Source of the DNA: Caprella mutica
Taxonomy: Eukaryota; Arthropoda; Malacostraca; Amphipoda; Caprellidae
Assembly: GCA_947561585.1 (NCBI GenBank)
Contig: CANNZV010003221.1
Coordinates: forward strand, 1-64,000
Direction: 5' to 3'
Length of the DNA stretch: 64,000 nucleotides
A model generated the notes under the pieces. It was not told the origin of the DNA. It made no database searches and saw only the letters and a list, made by a program, of their open reading frames with translations. Both the position numbers and the translations under genes were made by a program. Positions 1 through 11,157 of this stretch are shown piece by piece (within the stretch, counting starts at the first letter, position 1; each line of letters opens with the position of its first letter).

Positions 1-152
1 GAAGTTGTAATTTTCATTAAAAAAATTTCTTTATTATAATTGCTTGTCATACTCATACTTGCCTTTTTCATTTTCACTTCTGCAATATGACTTTCACTTG
101 TGCCAATTCATTATTCACTTCTGCCAACTGGACTTGGAAAAGGTATAGTTAT
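1..152. repeat. Truncated right end of a foldback-type element
   Basis: The segment runs into the window edge. It has degenerate units around TTCACTTCTGCCAA (roughly 75-140) and ends in GGACTTGGAAAAGGTATAGTT-like sequence. The same terminal word, GGAAAAGGTATAGTT, closes the element at 53446-55890, so this is probably the right end of a diverged relative with a different array unit. The left end is outside the window. Confidence 0.5.
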
Positions 153-189
153 ACCTCAAGAACTATCGTTTTCTATGATTGAAACAAAG

Positions 190-286
190 AAAACTACTTC
201 ATAAGTCAGGAGCATTTCATAATTCAGGACTTCTTTACTCGAGTGTTTCATAAAAAAACTTCATAACTCAGGAGTTTTACTGTATT
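190..286. repeat. Partial MITE, Tigger/pogo-like end
   Basis: Repeated words of the type CTTCATAACTCAGGAG end in TTTTACTGTAT. This matches the ends of the complete element at 6563-6782. Only one end is intact here. Confidence 0.5.
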
Positions 287-476
287 TAGTTATACTTTAT
301 TTTTTATCAGTCGTGCCTCTGGAGCACAATTGAAGAACAACCGCTGCTGTGTCACATTTTTCATCACACTAGTAACATCACTTATAGGAATATTAGCTAT
401 TTTTTGGTGTGAATTACAATGTGATGCAACAGCGCATGTATTTCACCTTGGCTCCAGATAATTGCATGGCAATAAA

Positions 477-1060
477 ATATTATACAACTACATTATGTGC
501 ACTCGGTAGAGCGCATTCCTTCGCCGTCGCTTATCCTTTTGCTACCAAAATTTTATGAACTGGTGACTGGATAGTGGTCAATCGTCCCACCAAGTTTCAT
601 GCAATATGGTTCAATACTTTTTGATTTATTGAGTTATAAATGAACTTGACCTTGACCTTTGATCGGATCGCTCCCAAAATTCTACCAGATGATTTCTAGA
701 CATTGTCCAATCGTCACATCTAATTTCAGACCATTTGGCTGAATACTTTTTGAGTTATTGAGTTATAAATGGCCTTGACCTTGATCTTTGACCTTTGACC
801 CGATCGCTCCCACAATCTAGCAAAATGGTTTCTGTATAGCTGGTTCCCACCAAGCTTCATGCAATATGGTTGTAATACTTTTTGAGTTATGAATGACCAT
901 GACCTTGACCTTTGACCGGGTCGCTCCCAAAATTCTACCAGCAGGTCACTGTACATTGACCAATCGTTTCACTAAATATCAGTAAATATGGTTAAACACT
1001 TTGTCAGTTATGCGAATAACAAGATGATACTATAATATAACCTTCCCGCGTTCTGTGAAG
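477..1060. repeat. Interspersed repeat with a ~110-bp internal period (GACCTTGACC motif)
   Basis: The words GACCTTGACCTTTGACC, TCGCTCCCAAAATTCTACCA and TTGAGTTATGAATG recur about every 110 bp, and the block ends in TATAACCTTCCCGCGTTC. The same repeat, more decayed, lies at 56340-57255. Short reading frames across it are repeat translations, not genes. I cannot assign it to a named family. Confidence 0.6.
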
Positions 1061-1271
1061 GTAACTAAATATAAAATATATTGCATTATTTCCATTGATT
1101 TCACATAAAAACGTCTTAGATAAACAAAGCAAGCAACTCAAGTTAAGTTTAACCTCTATATTACAACCGACACAATTAAACCTCTCAGGCACTCTAGGAC
1201 CCTAGGCGTTTTGGGGTTAAAACGCAAAGCACACTCTCGAGATTGCGCAATTCAGTAAATTGCGTGGAACA

Positions 1272-1360
1272 TACAGTGTGTTCACCTAAAATATATCCAC
1301 TGCCATTGAATATAAGAGCTATGTATAATTCATTAAATAATCTACGAATTAATGGTACCA

Positions 1361-1395
<35 letters not shown>
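1272..1395. repeat. Solo mariner-type end and a (TA)n microsatellite
   Basis: TACAGTGTGTTCACC followed by ATATATCCACTGCCATTGAA matches the terminal repeat of the MITE at 6791-7963. A run of about 35 bases of alternating TA follows (about 1361-1395). Confidence 0.5.
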
Positions 1396-1399
<4 letters not shown>

Positions 1400-2381
1400 A
1401 GAGTGATGAATATGTGAAATCATGCAGATTCAATAGCAAATCTCCTCGTTGCAGTGCAGGTTAAAATATGTATATACAGGGTGACCCACAAAAAAGTTAA
1501 CCCAACTTTAAATTGCACAACTATTGTACGTACACTTTTCTTTCAAGTATCACTTTGTAAATTGAACCATTTCCCATCCACAATTAAATTTTCATAAATT
1601 TTTGTGAATATATTGTTTTATTAAAGGGTGGTGAAAATGGCCTCGAGCAAATGGTCAGAAAACGAAAAATGATGTAAGTTCAAACACTAAAAATATCTTT
1701 ATTGGACGGTGCACCGACAGTTGGGCCCAGGACAATTGGGCCCTGACAGTTGGGCCCGGATAATTGAGCCCGCCGACAATTGGGCCCAGGAAAATTGGGC
1801 CCCGGACAATTGGACCCCAGGACAATTGGGCCCACGACAATTGGGCCCCAAAACAATTAAGGCCAGAAAAAAATGGGCAGAAGACACAATAAAGAAATGA
1901 TTATATTTATGTTTAAAATATATATTTTTTTTTTAATTCGATTTATATACTTGATAAGGTTTAGCAAGCCCCTTAAATCAAATTTGGATGCTAATCTATT
2001 GTTTAAATGGAATGAAAATCATTGAAGTATTCAAATAAGTCGTATTATTTTGAATCATGTCATATGGTATTTGGTATAATATATTTGGTAAAATATGAGT
2101 AAATTTTAAAGGTTTTACGTTACATTGAACAGTTGTTTGGATAAAATGAAATTATGAGAATAAATTTTGTAATAATAATTCATAAACTTCTTCAGTATTG
2201 AACATTGAACAGGCTTCAAACAATTCTCATTAACTTTAATTCAATTTGTATGTTCCAATAATTCCGGTATGTCTAAAATACCTACATCAAAATTTTTCTA
2301 TTGTTTCTTCATTTAAAATAGTTACATTCTTATTTTCTATTGCTACATTCTAACTCATTTACTTCACAGGAGTTCACTATA

Positions 2382-3662
2382 TACAGGGTGCGGAGAAAGT
2401 CCCTGATCAAATTTTATTTTTTAAATTAAACATGTTATTTATTTACTAAATTAATCCATTTAAATCTCTTTCTCTTCCTATAATCATATTCTTTACTGTT
2501 CCATGTGTAAATTTTGATATATTTACATTGTCTTTTGTAAAAATGAGTCAAATGAGGCTATTATTCAGCTACACTGCGAGGGGAAGACAAACCCAGAGAT
2601 TGTTAAGCTGTTAAAAGCACCGAAATCGACTGTTAGGGATTCTGTTGAACGCTACCAATAACTGGAGACAACGACCTTGCACTGGACGCACTCCAGCCAA
2701 AATCAAAGCCATTAGGGATCGAGCGAATAAGGAGGTACCCCAAGCGAAGCATGAGAAAGATGGTTGAGAGTATGGATATAGACGAAAAAAGTGTGAGAAC
2801 CATCGTCATAGAAGAATTCAAGTTGTCCCCCTTCAAAATGACCAACATGCAACAGCTCACGGACTTGCAGAAACAGAAGAGGATGGACAGATCTAAGATT
2901 CTTTTGAATGCAATGAATGATGGCACGCAGGCTGGTGAGATCGTCTTTTCGGATGAGAGAATGTTCACTGTGGATGCCAAATTCAACTCGCAGAACGACA
3001 GAATTTTGGCAAAAAGTGCTGACAGTATCCCCTCCATCCGTAAAGACTGTTTTCCGTCGCCAAAAGCATGCCTCTGTGATGGTTTGGGCTGCCATCTCTG
3101 AGAGTTGGAGATATCCTCTCATTTTCGTCAAAGAAGGCGCTAAAGTTAACACAAAATCGTATATCGAGGATATTTTGACTCCAGGACAAGTCGAGATGAA
3201 GAAGCACTTCAAGGACAGGCTTTTTACCTTTCAACAGGACGGTGCGCCCTCGCACACAGCGAACAAAACTCAGGATTGGTGTGAGCGTCACTTTCCTGCG
3301 TTTTGGAGGAAGGAATTGTGACCTCCTCCATCGCCGGACCTGAATCTCTGGACTTTTGTGTGTGGTCCATGTTGGAGAAGAAAGCGTGCGCTACAGCTCA
3401 TGATAGTGCAGAAACTCTGAAGAAGTCCCTCGAGCGACAATGGGCCAAAATTCCCCAAAAAACGTTCCGTGCCGCAATAAAGAGCTTCAGAGGTAGACTC
3501 GAAAGAGTAATCGCCGCCAATGGTGGTCATATTGAAAAATAATTGGTAGAACTGTTAAATGGGTTTATTGAGATATTGTGTGATAAGTTTTTCTTTATTT
3601 CATCCATCACAACTCATTAAATTAACATTTTTATATGATCGGGGACTTCTCCGCACCCTGTA
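2382..3662 (+). mobile_element. Tc1-like DNA transposon, inactive
   Basis: Terminal repeats TACAGGGTGCGGAGAAAGTC and GGACTTCTCCGCACCCTGTA are near-perfect inverted copies and include TA at both ends, as expected for Tc1/mariner insertion. The 1.28-kb length fits the superfamily. It lies inside F1 and so inserted later. Confidence 0.9.
2543..3542 (+). pseudogene. Tc1-like transposase pseudogene
   Basis: This is the transposase of the 2382-3662 element, a DDE/D enzyme that would cut and join DNA at the inverted repeats. Family pieces appear in order but in different frames: an N-terminal HTH stretch (about 2555-2650, ending in a stop), a first catalytic block FSDERMFTVDAKF (about 2950), QQDGAPSHT with the second Asp (about 3236), SPDLN/LDFCVW with the third (about 3330) and the C-terminal RGRLERVIAANGGHIEK ending at 3542. 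At least three frame changes and internal stops mean no functional enzyme. The three Asp codons are still present. Confidence 0.85.
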
Positions 3663-4021
3663 GAGGTATTGTAACTAGGAAATTTGTTGCTTATATGACC
3701 TATCTCGGAACAGAAAATTATTTTTGTTTAGAAGAATAACAGTATTTATTCATGAAAAGAATATGTTCTATTAAAAGATATTTCTTTTTCACACCGAGAA
3801 TATTTTTTCCATGTAAGGAATATTCTTTATTTTAAATATGCTCAAGACTATATTTCTATACAAAACGCATATTTTCACAAACCTAGTTATTACAGTAGCA
3901 AGGATCTTTAAATAAGTTAATACAGTTAACTCTGAAAAAAATTGGTGAATGATATAATTGTCTCGGGGCCCAACTGTCCTTGGCCCAATTGTCTTGGGCC
4001 CAATGTCGGTCCACGTATTGG

Positions 4022-4490
4022 ACAACAACCCTATTCATAAAACAGATTTATTTCCAGGTTATAAGGTTATATTTCCAGGTTTTATTCCTTTTATAAAATA
4101 TTGACAATTTGGAGAAATGTGATTAAGCTAGTAGAAAAAGGAAGATACAAGTTTAAATTTTAACAAGGGTCATTCAGACCGCAAGAGGACAGTACTATCT
4201 GAAGAAAAAATCGATTTTGTTAAGCAACTCCTATTAAAAAAACTATATTATTTTTCTTTCTCCTAACAGAAACATTAATATTTTTTAAAAGGAGTTGCTG
4301 AACAAAATTTATTTTGTCTCCAGATCGTACTGTCCTCTTGCGGTCTGAAGTTCTGAAAAACCCTTGTTAAAATTTCCTTTTTGTATTTAATCACATTTCT
4401 CCATCTTGTCAATATTTTATAAAAGGAAAAGATATATGAATACTTTTAAAACCTGAAAAGAAATCTGTTTTATTAATCGGGTTGTTGTCT
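4022..4490. repeat. 470-bp palindrome
   Basis: The left half from GACAACAACCC is inverted in the right half ending GGGTTGTTGTC, with recognisable inverse words throughout (AGACCGCAAGAGGACAGT against ACTGTCCTCTTGCGGTCT). The centre is near 4250. It sits directly right of F1 and may be the original core of the 1475-4752 element. Confidence 0.75.
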
Positions 4491-4788
4491 AATAAAGATA
4501 TTTTTAGTGTTTGAACTTACTTCATTGTCTGTTTTCTGACCATTTGCGCAAGACCATTTCCACCTCCCATTAATATAATAGTTATTATATAATTTATATT
4601 CACAAAAATGAATTAAATTTATGAAAATTTTACTGTGAATGGAAAAAGGTTCAATAAACAAAATGATACTTGAAAGAAAACTGTAGTACTTTGAATAGTT
4701 GTTGAAATATACGAATTTAAATTGGGTTAACTCTTTTGTGGGTCACATTGTATTATGAAATTAATTTTATTACAGCTGAACTCCTCTA

Positions 4789-5967
4789 TACAGGGTGGCG
4801 CAAAAAAAGGAAACCCATTTTCAAACTAGTTAATTTTACAATCTATCAAAGCTAGAAATTTTCTAAAAACTCAGTTTTATTTGTTCACTTTTTCTGCATC
4901 TATATTGATAATCTGTTAAGAGTTACAACAAAAATTAAACATCCTTAAGCGAATTAAAAAAAGATAAATAAAAAGGGCTTGCGCGAGCACGAAATCATAA
5001 GAGTATAATTCATTTTATATGGATGTAAAAACATTAAATTCTACTATTTTTTGTAACATATAAGAGAAAATAAAACAAATAATTACCATTTGAAAGTTGG
5101 TTTTGAAGGTAAAATTGATATCTTTATAAAAATCATCTCGCCGTTAATTTTTATCTCCTATTCGAAACCCTCAAAATGCAGCTTTCAAAAGAACAGAGTT
5201 TTTGTTGTGACAAATTTTTTTCAAACTCTAAAAGTTTTACACAGGTTCAACCACACTTTGAACAACGCTTTCTGGAAAGATTTCCAACAACTATAAAACC
5301 GTATTGAAAAATGTTAATAAGTTCAAAACTGAAGAAACCACCTTAAATTTGAACAAAAAATGAGCATTTCGAAGGAGAAAAGAATGAACACATGAAAACA
5401 ATAATCTTTTTCATGAACAGTTGATTGAGAATACAAAAATATCAATCAGTAGGTAAGGATTAGACATCACTAAAGACACATTTCACTAAATTGTTAAACA
5501 CGATGTGAAGTACCATCCTTTTAAGAAGTATGCAAGGTTCGAACACTTAGAACTGATTTACCGCACCGCCTAAATTTTGCAAAACGGTTACTGCAAAAAA
5601 TGCACATTTTGTAGAAGATATCGTAATTGGTGATGAAGATGTATTTCCATGAATGAAAGAGTTAATAACAATAACGTTAATTGAATGAAAAATTATAGGA
5701 TTCAATTTTTACCACTACCGTATGGAAATGAATTATTCCTATTATGAATTTTCATGTGTATTTCGTGATCGCGCAAGCCCTTTTTATTTACCTTTTTTAA
5801 TTTGCTGTAGGATGTTCAATTTTTGTCCTAACTTTTGACAGATTATCAAGATAGATGCAGAAAAAGTAGATGAAAAAAAGTATGTTTTTAGAAAAATTCC
5901 ATCTTTGATACTTTGTAAAATAAACTAGTTTAAAAATAGGTTTCCTTTTTTTTTGCACCACCCTGTA
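4789..5967. mobile_element. Palindromic non-autonomous mariner-like element, copy 1
   Basis: The ends TACAGGGTGGCGCAAAAAAA and TTTTTGCACCACCCTGTA are inverted and include TA. Inverted similarity continues inward (AGGGCTTGCGCGAGCACGA near 4975 against CGTGATCGCGCAAGCCC near 5765). It has no convincing coding frame. A second copy lies at 34011-35185. Confidence 0.8.
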
Positions 5968-6122
5968 GTGAACTTATGTATAGTGAACTATGCTGTATAG
6001 TAGACCCTTGTATAGTGAACTTACCTCTGTAGTGAATATATTTTAAGTCTGCCACAAATATTCGTAAGTTTTCTATGAGTTTCTTTATAGTAATTTAGTT
6101 GTATTTCATGAAACAGAAGTTC

Positions 6123-6344
6123 TACCAGTGCAACTCCTCTATAATGAAGTCATGTGTAGTGAACCATCCTGATTTTTAGGAGTTCTGAGAATTAAAATAA
6201 TGAACTTATTTGAAAATGAAAGAAAATATTTTGTATAGTGTGATATGAGAAGAATAGTTTTCTATTCGTCTCTCATATCCTCTACAGTGAGCCAAATCCT
6301 CTATAGTGAATCAATTGAAGTTCACTATGGAGAAGTTCTACTGT
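6123..6344. repeat. MITE with AACTCCTCTATAATGAA ends
   Basis: Recurring words of the form CCTCTATAGTGAA and the end GAGAAGTTCTACTGTA relate it to the elements at 36408-36595 and 63331-63568. Similar words also occur at 5965-6060, so a second partial copy abuts on the left. Confidence 0.55.
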
Positions 6345-6562
6345 ATGTAATTAAAATAAACTTTCAACCAATTTATTTACTTGTTTCACTCTTCTTAGAC
6401 AGTGGTAGAAACAACAATAATACACACGCCCTTTTACTCCTTTAATTTAGAATTATAATGTGATTTAAAAATTTGATACGTGTTTAAATTTTAAATATTT
6501 AATGATCTTTATTATTCTCCCTATTTATTTTACTTTTCAAATGTTATACTTAATATTTAAAC

Positions 6563-6782
6563 TACAGTAAAAATCCTGTGATATGAAGCACTCGAGTAAT
6601 GAAGGACCTGAGTTATGAAATGCACCTGAGTTATGAAGCATTTTCTATATTTAAATTATAGAAAACGATATACGTCATGAATTTTCGTCATGAATTTTCT
6701 CTGAGATTTTAATCATAGAAAACTATTAGTGTCCTTGAGTTATGAAGTAATCAATACTTCATAACTCAGAAGTTTCACTGTA
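6563..6782. mobile_element. Tigger/pogo-like MITE
   Basis: A 220-bp element starts TACAGTAAAAATCCTG and ends AACTCAGAAGTTTCACTGTA; the ends are inverted and TA-bounded. Internal words ATGAAGCA and TGAGTTATGAA recur. It is non-coding and lies eight bases left of the next element. Confidence 0.65.
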
Positions 6783-6790
6783 TTACAAAA

Positions 6791-7963
6791 TACAGTGTGT
6801 CCGCAAACAATGTATCCACTGCCTTGAATTTGTATTATTCAACATTTCACGATAATATGCATACTATTTTGGTATCATAGATACGTAGATTGATGTTAAT
6901 GAAGGTAGCCGGTAAATTGCTCGAAAACAATTGCTCGAAAGACAATTGCTCGAAAACAATTGCTCGAAAAACAATTGCTCGAATGAACAATTGCTCGAAA
7001 GAACAATTGCTCGAAAGACAATTGCTCGAAAAACAATTGCTCGAACGAACAATTGCTCGAATGAACAATTGCTCGAATTATCAAATTGCTCGAATGAACA
7101 AAATTGCTCGAATTATAAAATTGAAACAGTTTTCGATTTTATAAAAGTCAGTTATTCATGAAGTTGAGCTGCACCTAACAATCCTTGTTTCTTTTTAGTA
7201 ATTGATCATTAATTATTCTATAAATGATTTTAATTATTACTCAATCTGCATAATCTTTTTTTAGACCGTTTGTGTCATCTCGTATGTAACATGTGAATTG
7301 GAATCATGAGGTGAATCACTACTATTCATGTTTTTCATAAAACCTGAAAATTTATTTATTACTAGCCTACCTGTATGTGGTACCTCAATAGGTGAAATAA
7401 CTCAAAGTTATGGCAGAGTCTTAATAAATCTACAAAAAAAATTCAGGTTTTATGATAAAAAAACATGAATAGTAGTGATTCACCACATGATTCCAATTCA
7501 CATGTTACATACGAGATGACACAAACGGTCTAAAAAAAGATTATGCAGATTGAGTAATAATTAAAATCATTTATAGAATGATTAATGATCAATTACTAAA
7601 AAGAAACAAGGATTGTTAGGTGCAGCTCCACTTCATGAATAACTGACTTTTATAAAAATCGAAAACTGAGCAATTTTATAATTCGAGCAATTTTGTTCAT
7701 TCGAGCAATTTGATAATTCTAGCAATTGTTCATTCGGGCAATTGTTCGTTCGAGCAATTGTTTTTCGAGCAATTGTCTTTCGAGCAATTGTTCTTTCGAG
7801 CAATTGTTCATTCGAGCAATTGTTTTTCGAGCAATTGTTTTCGAGCAGTTGTCTTTCGAGCAATTATTTTCGAGCAATTTACCTAGAACCGTTAATGAAT
7901 TATAAATAGTACTTGAAAGATATTTTCGATGGCAGTGGATACATTTTTTGCGGACACACTGTA
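6791..7963. mobile_element. Mariner-type MITE carrying nested element F2
   Basis: The ends TACAGTGTGTCCGCAAA and TTTGCGGACACACTGTA are almost exact inverted repeats, extending to ATGTATCCACTGCC on both sides. Without F2 the MITE would be about 185 bp. Confidence 0.85.
6903..7890. mobile_element. Foldback element F2 with CAATTGCTCGAA arrays
   Basis: An exact 8-bp duplication GTTAATGA flanks it (6895-6902 and 7891-7898). Both ends carry arrays of 14-16-bp units of the form ACAATTGCTCGAAAG (6912-7110; inverted 7670-7880), and the inverted arms continue nearly identical to the centre near 7390, so almost the whole 988 bp is one palindrome. The high arm identity suggests recent conversion or a young insertion. 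No transposase is present, so mobilisation would be in trans. Confidence 0.85.
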
Positions 7964-8060
7964 TATTATGACTGGTGCCATACTAAATCAATTAACAAAA
8001 TTATTTAATTATAATATTTACAGTGCCTTTATTACTGAACTAATATAATTCCTAACAAAC

Positions 8061-8155
8061 CAGAAAGGAAAATTAGGGTGGGGCCATAGAAGATGGAGAA
8101 GAAAGCGACATTATCTCCTATGGCCCAACAGTAATTTTTTCACTGGAGTAACTTT
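8061..8155. repeat. ~95-bp hairpin MITE
   Basis: CCAGAAAGGAAAATTA with GGTGGGGCCATAGAAGAT is inverted as ATCTCCTATGGCCC and TAATTTTTTCACTGG. A half copy lies near 58700-58742 and a relative at 62277-62363. Confidence 0.55.
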
Positions 8156-8231
8156 ATTGTCCAAATAATTGGAATTAAAGGAACGTGAAATTACTGTAAT
8201 TACTATTTGAGACCTTGAAAAACTGAACTAT

Positions 8232-8864
8232 ATTGCTAAACATTCACTGATAACCATTCACTGATAACCATTCATTGATAACCATTCATTGATAACCATT
8301 CATTGATAACCATTCACTGATAACCATTCATTGATAACCATTCATTGCTAACCATTCACTGATAACCATTCATTGATAACCATTCATTGATAACCATTCA
8401 TTGATAACCATTCATTGATAACCATTCACTGATAACCATTCACTGATAACCATTCATTGCTAAACATTCACTGATAACCATTCACTGATAACCATTCACT
8501 GATAACCATTCATTGATAACCATTCATTGATAACCATTCATTGATAACCATTCACTGATAACCATTCACTGACAACCATTCATTGATAACCATTCATTGA
8601 TAACCATTCACTGATAACCATTCACTGATAACCATTCACTGACAACCATTCATTGATAACCATTCATTGATAACCATTCACTGATAACCATTCACTGATA
8701 ACCATTCATTGATAACCATTCACTGATAACCATTCATTGATAACCATACACTGATAACCATTCACTGATAACCATTCACTGATAACCATTCACTGATAAC
8801 CATTCACTGATAACCATTCATTGATAACCATTTATTGATAACCATTCATTGATAACCATTCATT
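8232..8864. repeat. 15-bp tandem array (TGATAACCATTCAYT)
   Basis: About 42 direct copies of a 15-bp unit differ mainly at a C/T position (CACTGATAACC or CATTGATAACC), with rare GCTAA and GACAA variants. There are no unique spacers, so this is a minisatellite. Confidence 0.95.
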
Positions 8865-8869
8865 TCCAT

Positions 8870-10400
8870 TTTCCATAATATCATTTAATTACTCTTAATA
8901 ATAATAAGCGAAATAATAACCCATGAAATTTATGTACAACCAAGTAATCAAATTACAACAGTTCTCGCTGTGACATTTCAAAGTACATAAAAGCAGTCGT
9001 CACGCTTTTACTTTTTGAAATTTATTAAATACCATAGATAATTAGTACACCTATTCTATCTACTGTAAAGGTATAAGAAACATATTACTATAAGATATAT
9101 TTGTGTATATGTTGACTATAAATCATCACAAAATCAATAGATTGAGTAAAATGAAAAATTGGTAGATCTTTAATGGAACCAATGCATCTAATATTTCAAG
9201 AAATTAAAGTGTACCTGAGATGTAAATAAATGTTCACATGGAGATGTATAATTATGGGTATGTCAATAATATTTTCCCATTAATAAGTATAAAATAAAAT
9301 AATATTCTACTATTAATAAGTATAAGATAAAATAATATTCTACTATATTATTCTATAAGTATATATATATAAAAGTTTATGAATAAATTCCATCAAATTT
9401 AAATAATAATATGAAATAAATATTTGAAGACAAAGTGAACTTAACCAAATAATCGGAAAATTATTATTTGTTAAGTATTTTGCCGTTTATAAAAAAATAT
9501 TATTCAATATCGTTTTAATTGAAAATTTATACACTGGACTCGAATATACAAAAAATATTGAAATGAAAAATTCTTGAATTTTTTTTGGTTCTTTTAGATT
9601 TATATTATTTCAGTTAGTGGTATTTAAAATTATAGAAGAAAAAATATTAACAGTTATATGATGGACTTAATATTTTTGAATTTATAATTTATTTAAAAAA
9701 TAATTTAATTAAATAATGATATAATATTAAAATGCTTTATTTATTAACAAAATAACTGCCCAAGAAAGATGCATTTCAATTAGTGAATTAAGGCGTGGAC
9801 ATTATCAGTTATTTCCGAAATAGAAAATGTTAGGCAACCCAATTGTTTTCCATGCGTCATTCCGTGTCAATTCTCTCGAAAATGTGACGTTGTTTCGCCA
9901 CATTAATTATAATAAAAAGTGTGACTCAATAAGTTGCCTCGGGGTAACCAAACATTCGTGACAGTTCAAACACAAACATTTCTTAATCAATTATTGTAAT
10001 TCTTTAATGAGTTATTTCTTAAATACTCGACCTAATTTCTAATTCAAAATCAGAACATGTTCATAAATTTACCATTCGTTATTTGAATTAGAATTAAATT
10101 TAGGTAATAGGAATGAGTAGAAATATTTCAAGTACAATCTACACTGTCGTAGGTACAATACTTTAAAAGATCAGTAACAGTACTTTAAAAGATCTGTAAC
10201 AATAGAGGGGAAATAATAGGAGTTTGTAAAAAGACGTTTGTTTTATCGGGGCCATTGTCAAGTTATTACCTTGCCCTTGCACACACCATTCAAACATTAA
10301 CCTATTTCAGGTGAGATAATTGCATAGCAGCAAGCCAGACTACAGAGAAAATGAAGCAGATTTCACTGCCATTTTATTGGCTTCCTGATTGTAGAGTGAA
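8870..10400. other. AT-rich intergenic stretch
   Basis: No reading frame, repeat pair or splice structure convinced me on either strand. It contains runs such as TATATATATAAAAG and a CCATTCAAACATTAACC region before the next array. Confidence 0.5.
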
Positions 10401-10403
10401 ATG

Positions 10404-11014
10404 TTAGTGAAGTGTATGAAGTGTATGGTGTATGAAGTGAATGGTGTATGAAGTGAATGGTGTATGGTGTATGAAGTGTATGGTGTATGAAGTGTGTATG
10501 GTGTATGAAGTGTATGGTGTATGAAGTGTATGGTGTATGAAGTGTATGGTGTATGAAGTGTGTATGGTGTATGAAGTGTATGAAGTGTATGGTGTATGAA
10601 GTGCATGAAGTGTATGGTGTATGAAGTGTATGGTGTATGAAGTGTGTATGGTGTATGAAGTGTATGGTGTATGAAGTGTATGGTGTATGAAGTGTATGGT
10701 GTATGAAGTGTGTATGGTGTATGAAGTGTGTATGGTGTATGAAGTGTATGGTGTATGAAGTGTATGGTGTATGAAGTGTGTATGGTGTATGAAGTGTATG
10801 GTGTATGAAGTGTATGGTGTATGAAGTGTATGGTGTATGAAGTGTATGGTGTATGAAGTGTATGGTGTATGAAGTGTATGGTGTATGAAGTGTATGGTGT
10901 ATGAAGTGTATGGTGTATGAAGTGTATGGTGTATGAAGTATATGGTGTATGAAGTGTATGGTGTATGAAGTGTATGGTGTATGAAGTGTATGGTGTATGA
11001 AGTGTATGGTGTAT
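10404..11014. repeat. 16-bp tandem array (GTGTATGAAGTGTATG)
   Basis: About 38 direct copies of a 16-bp unit with periodic 18-bp variants (GTGTGTATGG). The apparent minus-strand His/Thr/Tyr-rich frame is only the array read as codons. Confidence 0.95.
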
Positions 11015-11157
11015 GGCTTTAAAACCCAGTTTTTATTCTCATGAAATGTTTTTAATTATCCAAAGAGAAAGGGTTTTTCCCACACACATTTGTTTCAATC
11101 TAATTAAGATCGTGCTACATTATACATAGTAAAGAAAAATCAGATGTATTTAGATTA

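Larger units (their letters stand above)
1708..4015. mobile_element. Foldback-like element F1 with GGGCCC subterminal arrays
   Basis: The left end starts GGTGCACCGACA and the right end, read inward, CGTGGACCGACA. Flanking 8-bp copies of TATTGGAC (1700-1707 and 4016-4023) look like a target-site duplication. Next to the left end is an array of about ten 15-bp units of type GACAATTGGGCCCAG (1715-1870); a shorter inverted array lies at 3960-4005. The interior holds a Tc1-like element. Superfamily not assigned: an 8-bp duplication fits hAT or P-type elements, but the termini match neither consensus I know. Confidence 0.7.
1475..4752. mobile_element. Mariner-like element with long inverted arms, carrying nested insertions
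   Basis: The left end TACAGGGTGACCCACAAAA is inverted at 4733-4752, and the inverted similarity continues for about 230 bp (1475-1707 against about 4488-4752). Each arm contains a start-like stretch (ATGGCCTCGAGCAAATGG and its diverged mate), as if the 5' end of a transposase gene were present in both arms. The middle holds the 1708-4015 element and a separate palindrome at 4022-4490. No intact transposase is visible. Confidence 0.75.

Noticed and set aside
1655..1900. Frames rich in WAQLS/GPNC or NWAPDNW on both strands
   Set aside because: Readings of the GACAATTGGGCCCAG array of F1; not genes.
6847..7161. Frames with CSNEQLLERTIAR-type repeats (also at 7633-7863)
   Set aside because: Readings of the ACAATTGCTCGAAAG array of F2.
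8232..8864. Regular 15-bp repeats that could be mistaken for a CRISPR array
   Set aside because: Units are contiguous with no unique spacers and the DNA is eukaryotic; the same holds for the arrays at 10404, 12889 and 46371.
10340..10606. 88-codon His/Thr/Tyr-rich minus-strand frame
   Set aside because: Translation of the 16-bp tandem array; no start context, splice site or non-repeat sequence supports a gene.
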